Made by a program: the position numbers and the translations under genes | Assembly: GCA_039920165.1 (NCBI GenBank) | Contig: JBDSEG010000074.1 | Coordinates: 1 to 12,559, forward strand | Direction: 5' to 3' | Length of the DNA: 12,559 nucleotides | Source of the DNA: JBDSEG01 sp039920165 | GTDB taxonomy: Bacteria > Pseudomonadota > Gammaproteobacteria > Burkholderiales > Burkholderiaceae_C | Shown: positions 6,808-12,559 of the stretch, piece after piece | Layout: each line of letters begins with the position of its first letter | How positions within the stretch are numbered: the first letter of the stretch is position 1 | Notes under the pieces: generated by a model | Told to the model about the DNA's origin: nothing | The model's input: the letters and a program-made list of their open reading frames with translations, nothing else | Databases searched by the model: none

Positions 6808-6819
6808 CTGATCGATCAG
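6808..6819. promoter_or_regulatory. Palindrome CTGATCGATCAG, candidate operator
   Basis: A perfect 12-bp palindrome 4 nt upstream of the Shine-Dalgarno of the large dehydrogenase subunit, in the divergent promoter region. Its centre is 23 bp from the centre of the second palindrome at 6831-6842. A bound repressor here would block initiation or early elongation of the leftward run. No regulator gene lies in the window. Confidence 0.45.
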
Positions 6820-6830
6820 GGCAGGTTTTA

Positions 6831-6842
6831 GCACGATCGTGC
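6831..6842. promoter_or_regulatory. Palindrome GCACGATCGTGC, candidate operator
   Basis: A second perfect 12-bp palindrome in the 97-bp dehydrogenase/MFS divergent gap, sharing the CGATC core with its partner at 6808-6819. The half-sites around a central GATC are of the kind bound by dimeric regulators. The site family cannot be named from the sequence. Confidence 0.45.
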
Positions 6843-6879
6843 GCCGTACTCGCTGACGGGGCGCGCGACGTGGCCTCTC

Positions 6880-6885
6880 GATAAT
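6880..6885 (+). promoter_or_regulatory. Candidate -10 hexamer upstream of the MFS gene
   Basis: GATAAT ends 4 nt before GTG 6890 and 7 nt before the in-frame GTG 6893. It is in the same CTCGATAATCG context as the box before ribF. No Shine-Dalgarno is present in this short space, consistent with a leaderless or nearly leaderless mRNA. No good -35 match was found. Confidence 0.35.
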
Positions 6886-6889
6886 CGCA

Positions 6890-8095
6890 GTGGTGAATGC
6901 AACCGGCGCAGCCCCGTCCTTTCGCGCCACCGTGGCAGCGCTCGCATTCGGCCAACTCGTGTGCTGGGCGGCGCTTTACTACGCCTTCTCGTCCTTCGTG
7001 CTGCCGATGCAGGACGAACTCGGCTGGACCTCTCCGCAGACCATGTCGGCGTTCACCATCGGCCTCGCGCTGTGGGGAATGTCGACCTACGCGGTCGGCG
7101 CAGCGATCGATCGTGACCACGGGCGCGCGGTCCTGACGCTGGGTGCCGTGCTCGCCGGCATCGGCTTCCTGGTCTGGTCGCAGGCCGAGAGCCTGGCGCT
7201 GCTGTACCTCGCATGGTCGCTGCTCGGCGTGGCGATGGCGATGACGCTCTACGACCCGGCCTTCAACGTGCTGACGCGCCGCCATCCGCATCACTATCGC
7301 GACGGCATCACCGCGCTGACCCTGGTCGGCGGTTTTGCGAGCACGCTCGCCTTTCCAGCCGTCGCGTGGCTGATCGCGGGCCTGCAGTGGCGCGGCGCGT
7401 TGCAGGCGATCGGTTGCGTGCTCGTATTCGTGATCGCGCCCCTGCACGCCTATGCGCTGCGCGGCAACACGTTGGCGGCGCCGGTGCCGGCGACGTCCAG
7501 CGGCGAGGCGACGCTGCTCGATGCGCTGCGCCTGCGCAGCTTCTGGCTGCTCACGGCGACCTTCACGCTGCAATCGTTTGTGGTCGCTGCGCTCTTCGCG
7601 CACCTGATGCCGGCCTTCGCCGAGCGTGGCCGCACGGCGGGCGATGCGCTCGCCATCGTGGTGTGGTTCGGACCGGCTCAGGTGCTCGGCCGGATCGCCC
7701 TTCTGGCCGTCGGGCGGCGCTGGCCGCCGCGCCGGGTCGGGATGCTGGTATTTGCCGGCCTGCCCGTCGCGCTGGCGATCTTCGCGCTGGCGGATGCCAC
7801 GCCGGCATTGCTGCTGTTCGCACTGCTATTCGGCGTGTCGAACGGCGTCTCGACCATCGTGCGCGGCAGCGTCGTTCCCGACTATTTCGGGCGCAGTCAT
7901 GTGGGTCGGATCAGTGGCGCGATGAATGCCATCTCGATCCTGTCGCGAGCCGCCGCACCGCTGGCCGCGGCCTGGACGCTGGTCGCGATCGGCAGCTACC
8001 GCGGCGTGCTGCTCGGCCTGGCGGGGATCGGCGTTCTCGCGTGGCTGGCATTCGCGCAGGCCGGGCCACCGCCGGGCGGGCGCGAGGTTCAGTAG
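6890..8095 (+). CDS. MFS transporter
   Basis: Inner-membrane secondary transporter of the major facilitator superfamily, 401 aa, with about twelve hydrophobic segments in two halves. The loop after TM2 holds AAIDRDHGRA (71-80), a form of the MFS motif A; a hydrophilic linker near 192-212 separates the halves. Late landmarks are GPAQVLGR (261-268) and VPDYFGRSHVGRISGAMNA (329-347). The start is GTG at 6890 or the adjacent GTG at 6893; an ATG at 6897 is in another frame. The gene diverges from the dehydrogenase/hydrolase run and shares its palindrome-bearing promoter region, so it may import a substrate for that run, but the sequence alone does not reveal the ligand. The stop codon overlaps the 3' end of the convergent protease gene by 7 bp. 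Confidence 0.9.
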   Translation: MVNATGAAPSFRATVAALAFGQLVCWAALYYAFSSFVLPMQDELGWTSPQTMSAFTIGLALWGMSTYAVGAAIDRDHGRAVLTLGAVLAGIGFLVWSQAESLALLYLAWSLLGVAMAMTLYDPAFNVLTRRHPHHYRDGITALTLVGGFASTLAFPAVAWLIAGLQWRGALQAIGCVLVFVIAPLHAYALRGNTLAAPVPATSSGEATLLDALRLRSFWLLTATFTLQSFVVAALFAHLMPAFAERGRTAGDALAIVVWFGPAQVLGRIALLAVGRRWPPRRVGMLVFAGLPVALAIFALADATPALLLFALLFGVSNGVSTIVRGSVVPDYFGRSHVGRISGAMNAISILSRAAAPLAAAWTLVAIGSYRGVLLGLAGIGVLAWLAFAQAGPPPGGREVQ

Positions 8096-8748
8096 CGCCG
8101 CACCAGCGTCAACGTATCGTTCTCGCGCTTCATCTGAAAGCGCGTCAGAAAGCTGTTGCCGAGCAGGACCTGCTGCATCTGCATCGGCACCACGGTTGCC
8201 TCGACGTCGAACACCTGGACATCACCGATGCGCACGCTGGCCAGCCGTGCGCGGTGCACCGGCACCGGGCCGTTCGCGGTCTGCGCCATGCCGCGCAGGC
8301 CGTCGCGGTAGCGCACGCCCAGGCGCTCGGCTTCGGTCTGGCTGAGGGCGATATAGGTCGCACCGGTATCGACGAGGAAGGTGACCGGCTGGCCGTTGAT
8401 GCTGCCGGCGCTGGAAAAATGACCGCCGCTGCCGGCGGTCATGACGATCTGGTTGCTGTTGCCCACCACGTCGGCGGCGTCGAACCTGAGCTGCGCCCCA
8501 CCGAGCTGCAACGTCACGCGGCGGTTGGCGACCTCGATCTCGGCTTCGCTGCCGGAGACATTGATCAGCTTGACGCCGGCCAGGGTCGCGCCGCGGCTCA
8601 AGGTACGCGGCACTCCGTCGATGACCAGCACCGCCTTGTCGCCGAGGGTTCCACCGAGGGTCACGGTCTGCGCTGCGGCATGGCCAACCACGCTCGCGAA
8701 CAAGCCGGCGCACAGCGCGCGCAAAGCGTGGCGGGCGCGCACGGCCAT
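8089..8748 (-). CDS. Retropepsin-like aspartic protease, TIGR02281 type
   Basis: 219-aa protein with an N-terminal hydrophobic signal or anchor (about residues 8-26, ending near HAAAQ), placing the rest in the periplasm. Residues 28-95 form a small beta-rich N-terminal region. The protease domain contains FLVDTGATYIALS, with the catalytic Asp of DTGA at 127-130, and ends with LLGNSFLTRF, the LLGxxFL element of clan AA single-domain proteases; these act as dimers because each chain supplies one Asp. Substrates in this family are not established. The ATG at 8746-8748 lies 4 bp after the yajQ stop, so the two genes are probably cotranscribed; no clear Shine-Dalgarno is visible, consistent with coupling. 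The 3' end overlaps the MFS stop by 7 bp. Confidence 0.9.
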   Translation of the reverse strand: MAVRARHALRALCAGLFASVVGHAAAQTVTLGGTLGDKAVLVIDGVPRTLSRGATLAGVKLINVSGSEAEIEVANRRVTLQLGGAQLRFDAADVVGNSNQIVMTAGSGGHFSSAGSINGQPVTFLVDTGATYIALSQTEAERLGVRYRDGLRGMAQTANGPVPVHRARLASVRIGDVQVFDVEATVVPMQMQQVLLGNSFLTRFQMKRENDTLTLVRRY

Positions 8749-8752
8749 ATCG

Positions 8753-9241
8753 TCAATCGCGGAAATTATCGAAGGACAGCGGCGCGTCCGGCACTTCCTT
8801 GCGCAGTAGTGCCATCGCCGCCTGCAACTCGTCGCGCTTGGCGCCGGTGACGCGCACCGTATCGCCCTGGATCGCAGCCTGCACCTTGAGCTTGCTTTGC
8901 TTGACGAGGGTCTGGATCTTCTTCGCGGTCTCGGTGTCGATGCCGCTCTTGACGACGAGCAGCTGCTTCACCTTGTCGCCGCCGGTCTTCTCGATCTTGG
9001 CGCTGCGGTCGAGAAAGCGCAGGTCGACGCCGCGCTTGGTGAGCTTGGCGATCAGGATATCGAGCACCTGCCCGATCTGGAAATCGCTGTCGGCATGGAC
9101 CGTCAGCTCCTTCTCCTTCAGCTCGACCTTGGCCGACGATCCCTTGAAGTCGAAACGGGTTCCGATCTCCTTGGCAGTCTGTTCGACCGCATTGCGGACC
9201 TCGACCAGATTGGGTTCCAGAACGGCGTCGAAGCTGGGCAT
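8753..9241 (-). CDS. yajQ: YajQ family nucleotide-binding protein
   Basis: 162-aa cytoplasmic protein of the YajQ/DUF520 family, which binds nucleotides; some homologues bind cyclic di-GMP and act as effectors. The full family is recognisable: MPSFDAVLEPNLVEVRNAVEQ at the start, TRFDFKGS, HADSDFQIGQVLDIL, LDRSAKIEKTGGDKVKQ, GIDTETAKKIQTLVKQSKLKVQAAIQGD and VRVTGAKRDELQ, ending in PLSFDNFRD. Length matches the usual 160-165 aa. The frame stays open far upstream across the divergent gap and murB, but the ATG at 9239-9241 is the conserved family start. It diverges from murB across 54 bp and probably forms a two-gene unit with the downstream aspartic protease. Confidence 0.97.
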   Translation of the reverse strand: MPSFDAVLEPNLVEVRNAVEQTAKEIGTRFDFKGSSAKVELKEKELTVHADSDFQIGQVLDILIAKLTKRGVDLRFLDRSAKIEKTGGDKVKQLLVVKSGIDTETAKKIQTLVKQSKLKVQAAIQGDTVRVTGAKRDELQAAMALLRKEVPDAPLSFDNFRD

Positions 9242-9263
9242 GGTACGTCGATTCAAAAGGCTG

Positions 9264-9278
9264 TCGGCGCAGCGCCGA
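9264..9278. promoter_or_regulatory. 15-bp palindrome in the yajQ/murB divergent gap
   Basis: TCGGCGCAGCGCCGA is a perfect inverted repeat around a central A, almost midway in the 54-bp gap. It could be a regulator site or a 5'-UTR stem for yajQ. GC richness makes chance possible. Confidence 0.35.
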
Positions 9279-9284
9279 TAGGGG

Positions 9285-9290
9285 AAAATT
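9285..9290 (+). promoter_or_regulatory. Candidate -10 hexamer upstream of murB
   Basis: AAAATT within GGGGAAAATT ends 5 nt before the murB ATG. It is the only AT-rich patch in the gap, and its closeness to the start parallels the boxes before ribF and the MFS gene. Alternatively AGGGG just upstream (9280-9284) serves as a distant ribosome-binding site, 11 nt from the ATG. Confidence 0.3.
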
Positions 9291-9295
9291 CTGCC

Positions 9296-10312
9296 ATGCA
9301 AATCGAGTCGGGGGTCAGCCTCAAACCCTACAACAGCTTCGGCCTGCCCGCGGTGGCCGGCACGCTCGTTCGCATCGCGAGCGATGCCGACGTGCGTGCG
9401 GTGGTTGACCATCCGCGCCTCGGTCTCGCGCCCAAATTCGTGCTTGGCGGCGGCAGCAATATCGTGCTCACGCGCGACATGCCGCAGGTCGTCCTCAAGA
9501 TCGAGGTGCACGGCATCCGGGTCGTTCGCGAGACGGACGAGGCCTGGATCGTCGAGGCCGGCGCGGGCGAGAACTGGCACGAACTCGTCGCCCACACGCT
9601 CGCCCACGGCATGCCGGGACTCGAAAATCTGGCGCTGATCCCGGGAAGCGTCGGCGCGTCGCCGGTGCAGAACATCGGCGCCTACGGTGTCGAGCTGCAG
9701 GACCGCTTCGAGTCGCTCGACGCGGTCGATCTGCGCACTGGGCGCGGCTTCACGCTCGCCAGCGAGATGTGCGAGTTCGGCTACCGCGACAGCGTGTTCA
9801 AGCATTCGCTCGCCGGCCGCGCCGTCATCACGCGGGTGCGGTTTCGGCTGCCGCGGCCGTGGCGACCGGTGCTCGGCTATGTCGACCTGGAGCGCAAGAT
9901 GGTCGAGACCGGCATTCGTGCTCCTGATGCCCGGCAGATCTTCGATTGGGTGTGCGCGATCCGGCGCGCTAAGCTGCCCGACCCCGCCGTGGTTGGCAAT
10001 GCCGGCAGCTTCTTCAAGAACCCGATCGTGACGCCCGAGCAATGCCGCGACATCATCGGCCGCGACCCGGAGGTGGTGCACTACCCGCTGCCCGACGGCA
10101 CAGTCAAGCTCGCGGCCGGCTGGATGATCGACGCCTGCGGCTGGAAGGGCAAGAGCGTCGGCCAGGCCGGCGTCTACGAGCGCCAGGCGCTCGTCCTGGT
10201 CAACCGCGGCAATGCCATCGGATCGGAAGTCATGACGCTGGCCCGCGCGATCCAGGAAAGCGTCTACGGCCGCTTCGGCATCCGGCTCGAATCGGAGCCG
10301 GTGGTGGTTTAG
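9296..10312 (+). CDS. murB: UDP-N-acetylenolpyruvoylglucosamine reductase
   Basis: FAD-dependent cytoplasmic enzyme that reduces UDP-GlcNAc-enolpyruvate to UDP-MurNAc with NADPH, the second committed step of peptidoglycan precursor synthesis. The product is 338 aa (E. coli 342), a type I MurB. The FAD-binding part shows NSFGLPAVA, LGGGSNIVL (50-58) and NLALIPGSVGASPVQNIGAYGVEL (111-134). The catalytic set is visible: Arg164 in FGYRDSVFK, Ser238 in GNAGSFFKNP, and a C-terminal Glu in RLESEP (332 or 334). The chosen ATG at 9296-9298 gives the standard N-terminus; in-frame sequence further upstream belongs to the opposite-strand yajQ region. It diverges from yajQ and converges on the kinase gene. 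Confidence 0.97.
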   Translation: MQIESGVSLKPYNSFGLPAVAGTLVRIASDADVRAVVDHPRLGLAPKFVLGGGSNIVLTRDMPQVVLKIEVHGIRVVRETDEAWIVEAGAGENWHELVAHTLAHGMPGLENLALIPGSVGASPVQNIGAYGVELQDRFESLDAVDLRTGRGFTLASEMCEFGYRDSVFKHSLAGRAVITRVRFRLPRPWRPVLGYVDLERKMVETGIRAPDARQIFDWVCAIRRAKLPDPAVVGNAGSFFKNPIVTPEQCRDIIGRDPEVVHYPLPDGTVKLAAGWMIDACGWKGKSVGQAGVYERQALVLVNRGNAIGSEVMTLARAIQESVYGRFGIRLESEPVVV

Positions 10313-10350
10313 CTTGGGTTGCGAGGGTGGTGGGCGACGAAGTTACGGGA

Positions 10351-10435
10351 CGCAAAGGTCGCAAAGGCGCAAAGGTCGCGAGGAAATCAGCGAAGGAAAT
10401 TCCTTTGGGTTCTTTGCGCCGTTGCGCTCTTTCCC
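10351..10435. repeat. CGCAAAGG-repeat palindromic intergenic element
   Basis: Lies in the 145-bp gap between convergent murB and the kinase gene. CGCAAAGG occurs at 10351-10358, 10360-10367 and 10368-10375, with a degenerate copy at 10377-10384. The inverted form follows at 10412-10429, so GGCGCAAAG (10366-10374) is complementary to CTTTGCGCC (10412-10420); the centre is AAGGAA-A-TTCCTT (10393-10405). Read in one frame it gives the basic GRKGRKGAK-type peptide typical of a widespread class of proteobacterial intergenic repeats; that link is from memory. It may act as a bidirectional 3'-end structure. The rest of 10313-10457 shows no gene. Confidence 0.6.
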
Positions 10436-10457
10436 GCCCAGAAATTGCCTTCGAGGG

Positions 10458-11351
10458 CTAATCCGCCAGCAAGCCCAGCCGCACGCACAGTGCGCGTGTC
10501 AGCGTCAGGTGCTGGTCGAGCGCGTCGAGGAGTCGGGTGAGTTCCGACACCGGCGTGTCGGCGCCGCCGGTCTGCAATTGTTCGGCGGTCTGCGCGACGG
10601 TGCGCAGACCGAGGTTGAGCGCGGCGCCGCGCAGGGCGTGGGCATGCGCGCGGACATCGCCGTGCGCCGAGGTCGCGAGCGCGTGGCGCAGCGCGGCGCT
10701 GCGATCGTCGAAGAATTTGGCGAGCAGGGCGGCGTACTGTTCGGGCGACAGCGCGCTACGGACCTGCTCGAAGGTCGCCCGGTCGATCTGGACTTCGTCG
10801 CGCGGCGCGATTGTCGGCGTCGCCGAGGTCGCTGCGCGCTCGGTGCCGCCTGGCGCGGTGTGCGTGCGCAGAGCGTCGCGCAGCTGCGCCAGGTGCGCCG
10901 GCTTGGACAGAAAACCGTCCATGCCGCTGCGCAGCGCCATGTCCCGCGACTCGCCGAAGGCATCGGCGGTGAGCGCGATGATGGGAACGGCGCCGCGCGG
11001 CGCCGGCATGGCGCGGATTGCGCGCGCGGCCTTGAAACCGTCCATCACCGGCATGTGGAGGTCCATCAGCACGATGTCGAAGTCGGTCAGCGATTCGTGC
11101 ATCGCATGCACGGCGTCTTCGCCGTTTTCGCTGAAGACCGCGTGGTGGCCGAGCTTGTCGAGCACGGCCTGCATATAGGCTCGGTTGACCGGGTGGTCCT
11201 CGGCGACCAGTACGCGCAGTCGGCGTACCGGTTCGACATCGCCCGGGTCGGCTGCCGTCGCCATTGGCGCCGCTACCGCAACCAGCGGCAGCCGCACCGT
11301 GAAGCGGCTGCCCGTGCCGGGCCGGCTTTCGACCGTGATATCGCCGCCCAT
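10458..11351 (-). CDS. Hybrid sensor kinase, 3' part: end of HATPase, receiver and Hpt domains (frameshifted from upstream part)
   Basis: Open for 297 aa from an ATG, but the homology begins earlier: the same frame encodes GGTGLGLEISRNLARL (G2 box of the HATPase) up to about 11399, so this is the 3' part of the kinase gene. Numbered from the ATG: MGGDITVESRPGTGSRFTVRLPL ends the HATPase domain. A receiver domain at about 45-160 has acidic EDH, phospho-acceptor Asp97 in VLMDLHMPVMDG, Thr in IIALTAD and Lys150 in FLSKP. An Hpt domain at about 190-295 has AHAHALRGAALNLG with likely phospho-His238. If a separate product is made, the ATG overlaps the upstream stop (TGATG), so re-initiation is conceivable; it would be a REC-Hpt protein with a useless kinase remnant. 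The gene ends 145 bp from murB in convergent orientation. Confidence 0.88.
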   Translation of the reverse strand: MGGDITVESRPGTGSRFTVRLPLVAVAAPMATAADPGDVEPVRRLRVLVAEDHPVNRAYMQAVLDKLGHHAVFSENGEDAVHAMHESLTDFDIVLMDLHMPVMDGFKAARAIRAMPAPRGAVPIIALTADAFGESRDMALRSGMDGFLSKPAHLAQLRDALRTHTAPGGTERAATSATPTIAPRDEVQIDRATFEQVRSALSPEQYAALLAKFFDDRSAALRHALATSAHGDVRAHAHALRGAALNLGLRTVAQTAEQLQTGGADTPVSELTRLLDALDQHLTLTRALCVRLGLLAD

Positions 11352-12559
11352 CAGGCGCGCGAGGTTGCGCGAGATCTCCAGGCCCAGGCCGGTGCCGCCT
11401 GCTTGCGCGAAGTCGTCGCATCGCCCTGCACGAAGCGCTGGAAGAGCCGCGCGACGGTCGCCTCGTCCATTCCGATGCCGGCATCGGCGACGAAGACAAG
11501 CCCACTGCGGCTGCTGTCGTTGGCCACCGTCAGCTGCACCGACCCCGCCTCGGAGAACTTGACCGCGTTGCTCAGCAGGTTGAAGAGGATCTGCTTGACC
11601 CGCGTCGCGTCGGCATGCACCCAGCGCGGGACATCGCTAGCGACTCTCGCCTCGAATGAGAGGCCGCGCGAACGCGCAAGCGCGCTCATGTGTGCCTCGA
11701 CCTGACCGACGAGCTGCGGCAGATCGACAGTCGTCGCCGCGACCGCGAGCTGGCCCGACTCGAGCTTGGAGATGTCGAGGATATCGTTCAGGATCGTCAA
11801 GAGGTGGTGCGCCGATTCCTTCGCCGTGCCAAGGTAGTCGGCCTGCTGCTGCGGCGTGAGCGCGCTCTCCTGCACCAACGACATCATCCCGAGCATGCCG
11901 TGAAAGGGCGTGCGAATCTCGTGGCTCATGTTGGCGAGGAAGACGCTCTTGCTGCGGCTTGCCTGTTCGGCCTCGACGCGCGTGGCGCGCAGGTGGTCGG
12001 CCAGCGATTCCAAGCGTTGCCGCCCGGCGGCTAGAAACTTGAACTGCCGCATCACGGTGAAGCCGAGCAGCAACAGCAGGACGCACTGGAAAAGCGTGAG
12101 CGCGTGGCCGATCCGGCTGTGCTGCGCGATCGCTGCGTTGCGCGCCGCCGCGCGCTGGTACAGCAGGTGCGAGGCACCGATCGAAAGGTCGTGCAACGGC
12201 CCGTTCAGCCGGTCCAGGCGCGTCCGCAGACCTTCGAGTTTGGCGCGGTCCAGGCGTGCCACCGGCTGGCTGCCGAGCGTGCGATCGGCGTGCGCGATGA
12301 AGGCGTGTACCTGCTCGATCGCCGGGCCGTAGGAACTTTGTTCGCGCATCGCCTCGGCGGCCCGCGCATGGTCGACCAGACCGACCCGGCTCACGAAGAT
12401 GTCGTAGCGCAGCTGCAGCAGCTTCGGGTCCGACGGGACGCTTTCGTCGAGCTCGATCTGGACCTGGTTGCGCAGGCGCAGTTGTTCGGTCTCGAGCTGC
12501 GCGAAGCTCCAGCCCAGCGCGTCGTTCTGGTAGTGCGTCAGCCCGTCGAACAAGCGGTA
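11351..12559 (-). CDS. Hybrid sensor histidine kinase, 5' part: sensor region, TM, HisKA and truncated HATPase; runs off window
   Basis: Inner-membrane sensor kinase. The frame is open to the right edge (a TTG at 12551-12553 is unlikely to be the start), so the N-terminal TM lies outside. About the first 150 residues are a helical, probably periplasmic sensor domain. A TM segment follows (ALTLFQCVLLLLLGFTVM), then a linker, and HisKA with SVFLANMSHEIRTP; phospho-His is residue 211 counted from that TTG. The HATPase domain has the N box QILFNLLSNAVKF and G1 box DAGIGMD. After DATTSRKQA the frame reads nonsense (APAWAWRSRATSRA) and stops at 11351-11353, while the expected GGTGLGL box lies in another frame. 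The gene is therefore frameshifted near 11399-11402, by a real lesion or a sequence error. The signal sensed is unknown. Confidence 0.88.
   Translation of the reverse strand, partial: YRLFDGLTHYQNDALGWSFAQLETEQLRLRNQVQIELDESVPSDPKLLQLRYDIFVSRVGLVDHARAAEAMREQSSYGPAIEQVHAFIAHADRTLGSQPVARLDRAKLEGLRTRLDRLNGPLHDLSIGASHLLYQRAAARNAAIAQHSRIGHALTLFQCVLLLLLGFTVMRQFKFLAAGRQRLESLADHLRATRVEAEQASRSKSVFLANMSHEIRTPFHGMLGMMSLVQESALTPQQQADYLGTAKESAHHLLTILNDILDISKLESGQLAVAATTVDLPQLVGQVEAHMSALARSRGLSFEARVASDVPRWVHADATRVKQILFNLLSNAVKFSEAGSVQLTVANDSSRSGLVFVADAGIGMDEATVARLFQRFVQGDATTSRKQAAPAWAWRSRATSRA
11396..11405 (-). other. Frameshift site in the hybrid kinase gene
   Basis: On the minus strand AAG CAG GCG GCA CC reads K Q A A P, but one additional base before GGCGGC would give RK-x-GGTGLGL, the usual ATP-lid sequence. 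Homology on both sides is intact, so a one-base loss (or two-base gain) at about 11399-11402 is the simplest explanation. A short G run at this point would be prone to sequencing error. Confidence 0.8.

Noticed and set aside
5528..7603. Very long open frame of about 690 codons on the minus strand across both the dehydrogenase and the MFS region
   Set aside because: It is out of frame with the recognisable dehydrogenases, has an Arg-rich low-complexity composition typical of GC-rich shadow frames, and crosses the divergent promoter region.
7213..8850. 545-codon plus-strand open frame across MFS, protease and yajQ ends
   Set aside because: Overlaps three recognised genes in other frames, and its composition is Arg/Ala-rich without domain motifs.
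8753..10081. Extended 442-codon version of YajQ
   Set aside because: The conserved YajQ N-terminus MPSFD starts at 9241; everything upstream is antisense to murB.
10351..10384. CRISPR-like direct repeats
   Set aside because: The repeats are 8 bp with 0-1 bp between them; there are no spacers and no cas genes, so this is a short tandem/inverted intergenic repeat.
11396..11405. Programmed ribosomal frameshift joining the two kinase halves
   Set aside because: No slippery heptamer of the X XXY YYZ type or Shine-Dalgarno-like stimulator was seen at the junction; a simple indel or sequence error is more likely.

Overview
The window is GC-rich chromosomal DNA, densely packed with genes on both strands. 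The gene content (ribF, rsuA, a yajQ/murB divergent pair, a TIGR02281-type aspartic protease) and protein style suggest a betaproteobacterium, most likely of the order Burkholderiales. No phage, plasmid, CRISPR or rRNA/tRNA genes were seen. The assignment is by recognition of protein families, without a database search.

Layout, left to right. 1-817 (-): 5' part of ribF, cut by the window edge. 999-1703 (-): rsuA, a 16S rRNA pseudouridine synthase. 1715-1880: a 166-bp imperfect palindrome, a MITE-like or REP-like candidate, filling the gap upstream of rsuA and ending on the stop codon of the next gene. 1878-6792 (-): a four-gene catabolic-looking run transcribed leftwards, with two acyl-CoA dehydrogenase subunits resembling the large/small pair of pimeloyl-CoA dehydrogenase, a P1/DmpA/NylC-family Ntn hydrolase, and a lipase-like lipoprotein that overlaps the hydrolase by ATGA. 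6890-8095 (+): an MFS transporter diverging from that run, with two perfect 12-bp palindromes in the shared promoter region. 8089-8748 (-): a periplasmic or membrane-associated retropepsin-like protease, 4 bp downstream of yajQ (8753-9241, -). 9296-10312 (+): murB, diverging from yajQ. 10313-10457: a convergent gap holding a CGCAAAGG-repeat palindrome. 10458-12559 (-): a hybrid sensor histidine kinase (sensor, TM, HisKA, HATPase, REC, Hpt) that runs off the right edge and is split by a +1/-1 frameshift inside the ATP-binding domain.

How the genes may work together: ribF, rsuA, yajQ and murB are housekeeping genes (flavin cofactors, ribosome modification, nucleotide-binding protein, cell wall). 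The 1878-8095 block is the accessory part. An envelope esterase, a cytoplasmic amide-cleaving Ntn hydrolase, a dicarboxyl- or acyl-CoA dehydrogenase pair and a divergently expressed transporter could together take up and oxidise an ester- or amide-linked acyl substrate. That pathway is an inference from neighbourhood, not something the sequence proves.

The most notable signals are the palindromic element at 1715-1880, the kinase frameshift, the replaced residue before the predicted nucleophile of the P1 hydrolase, and the paired palindromes between the dehydrogenase and transporter genes.
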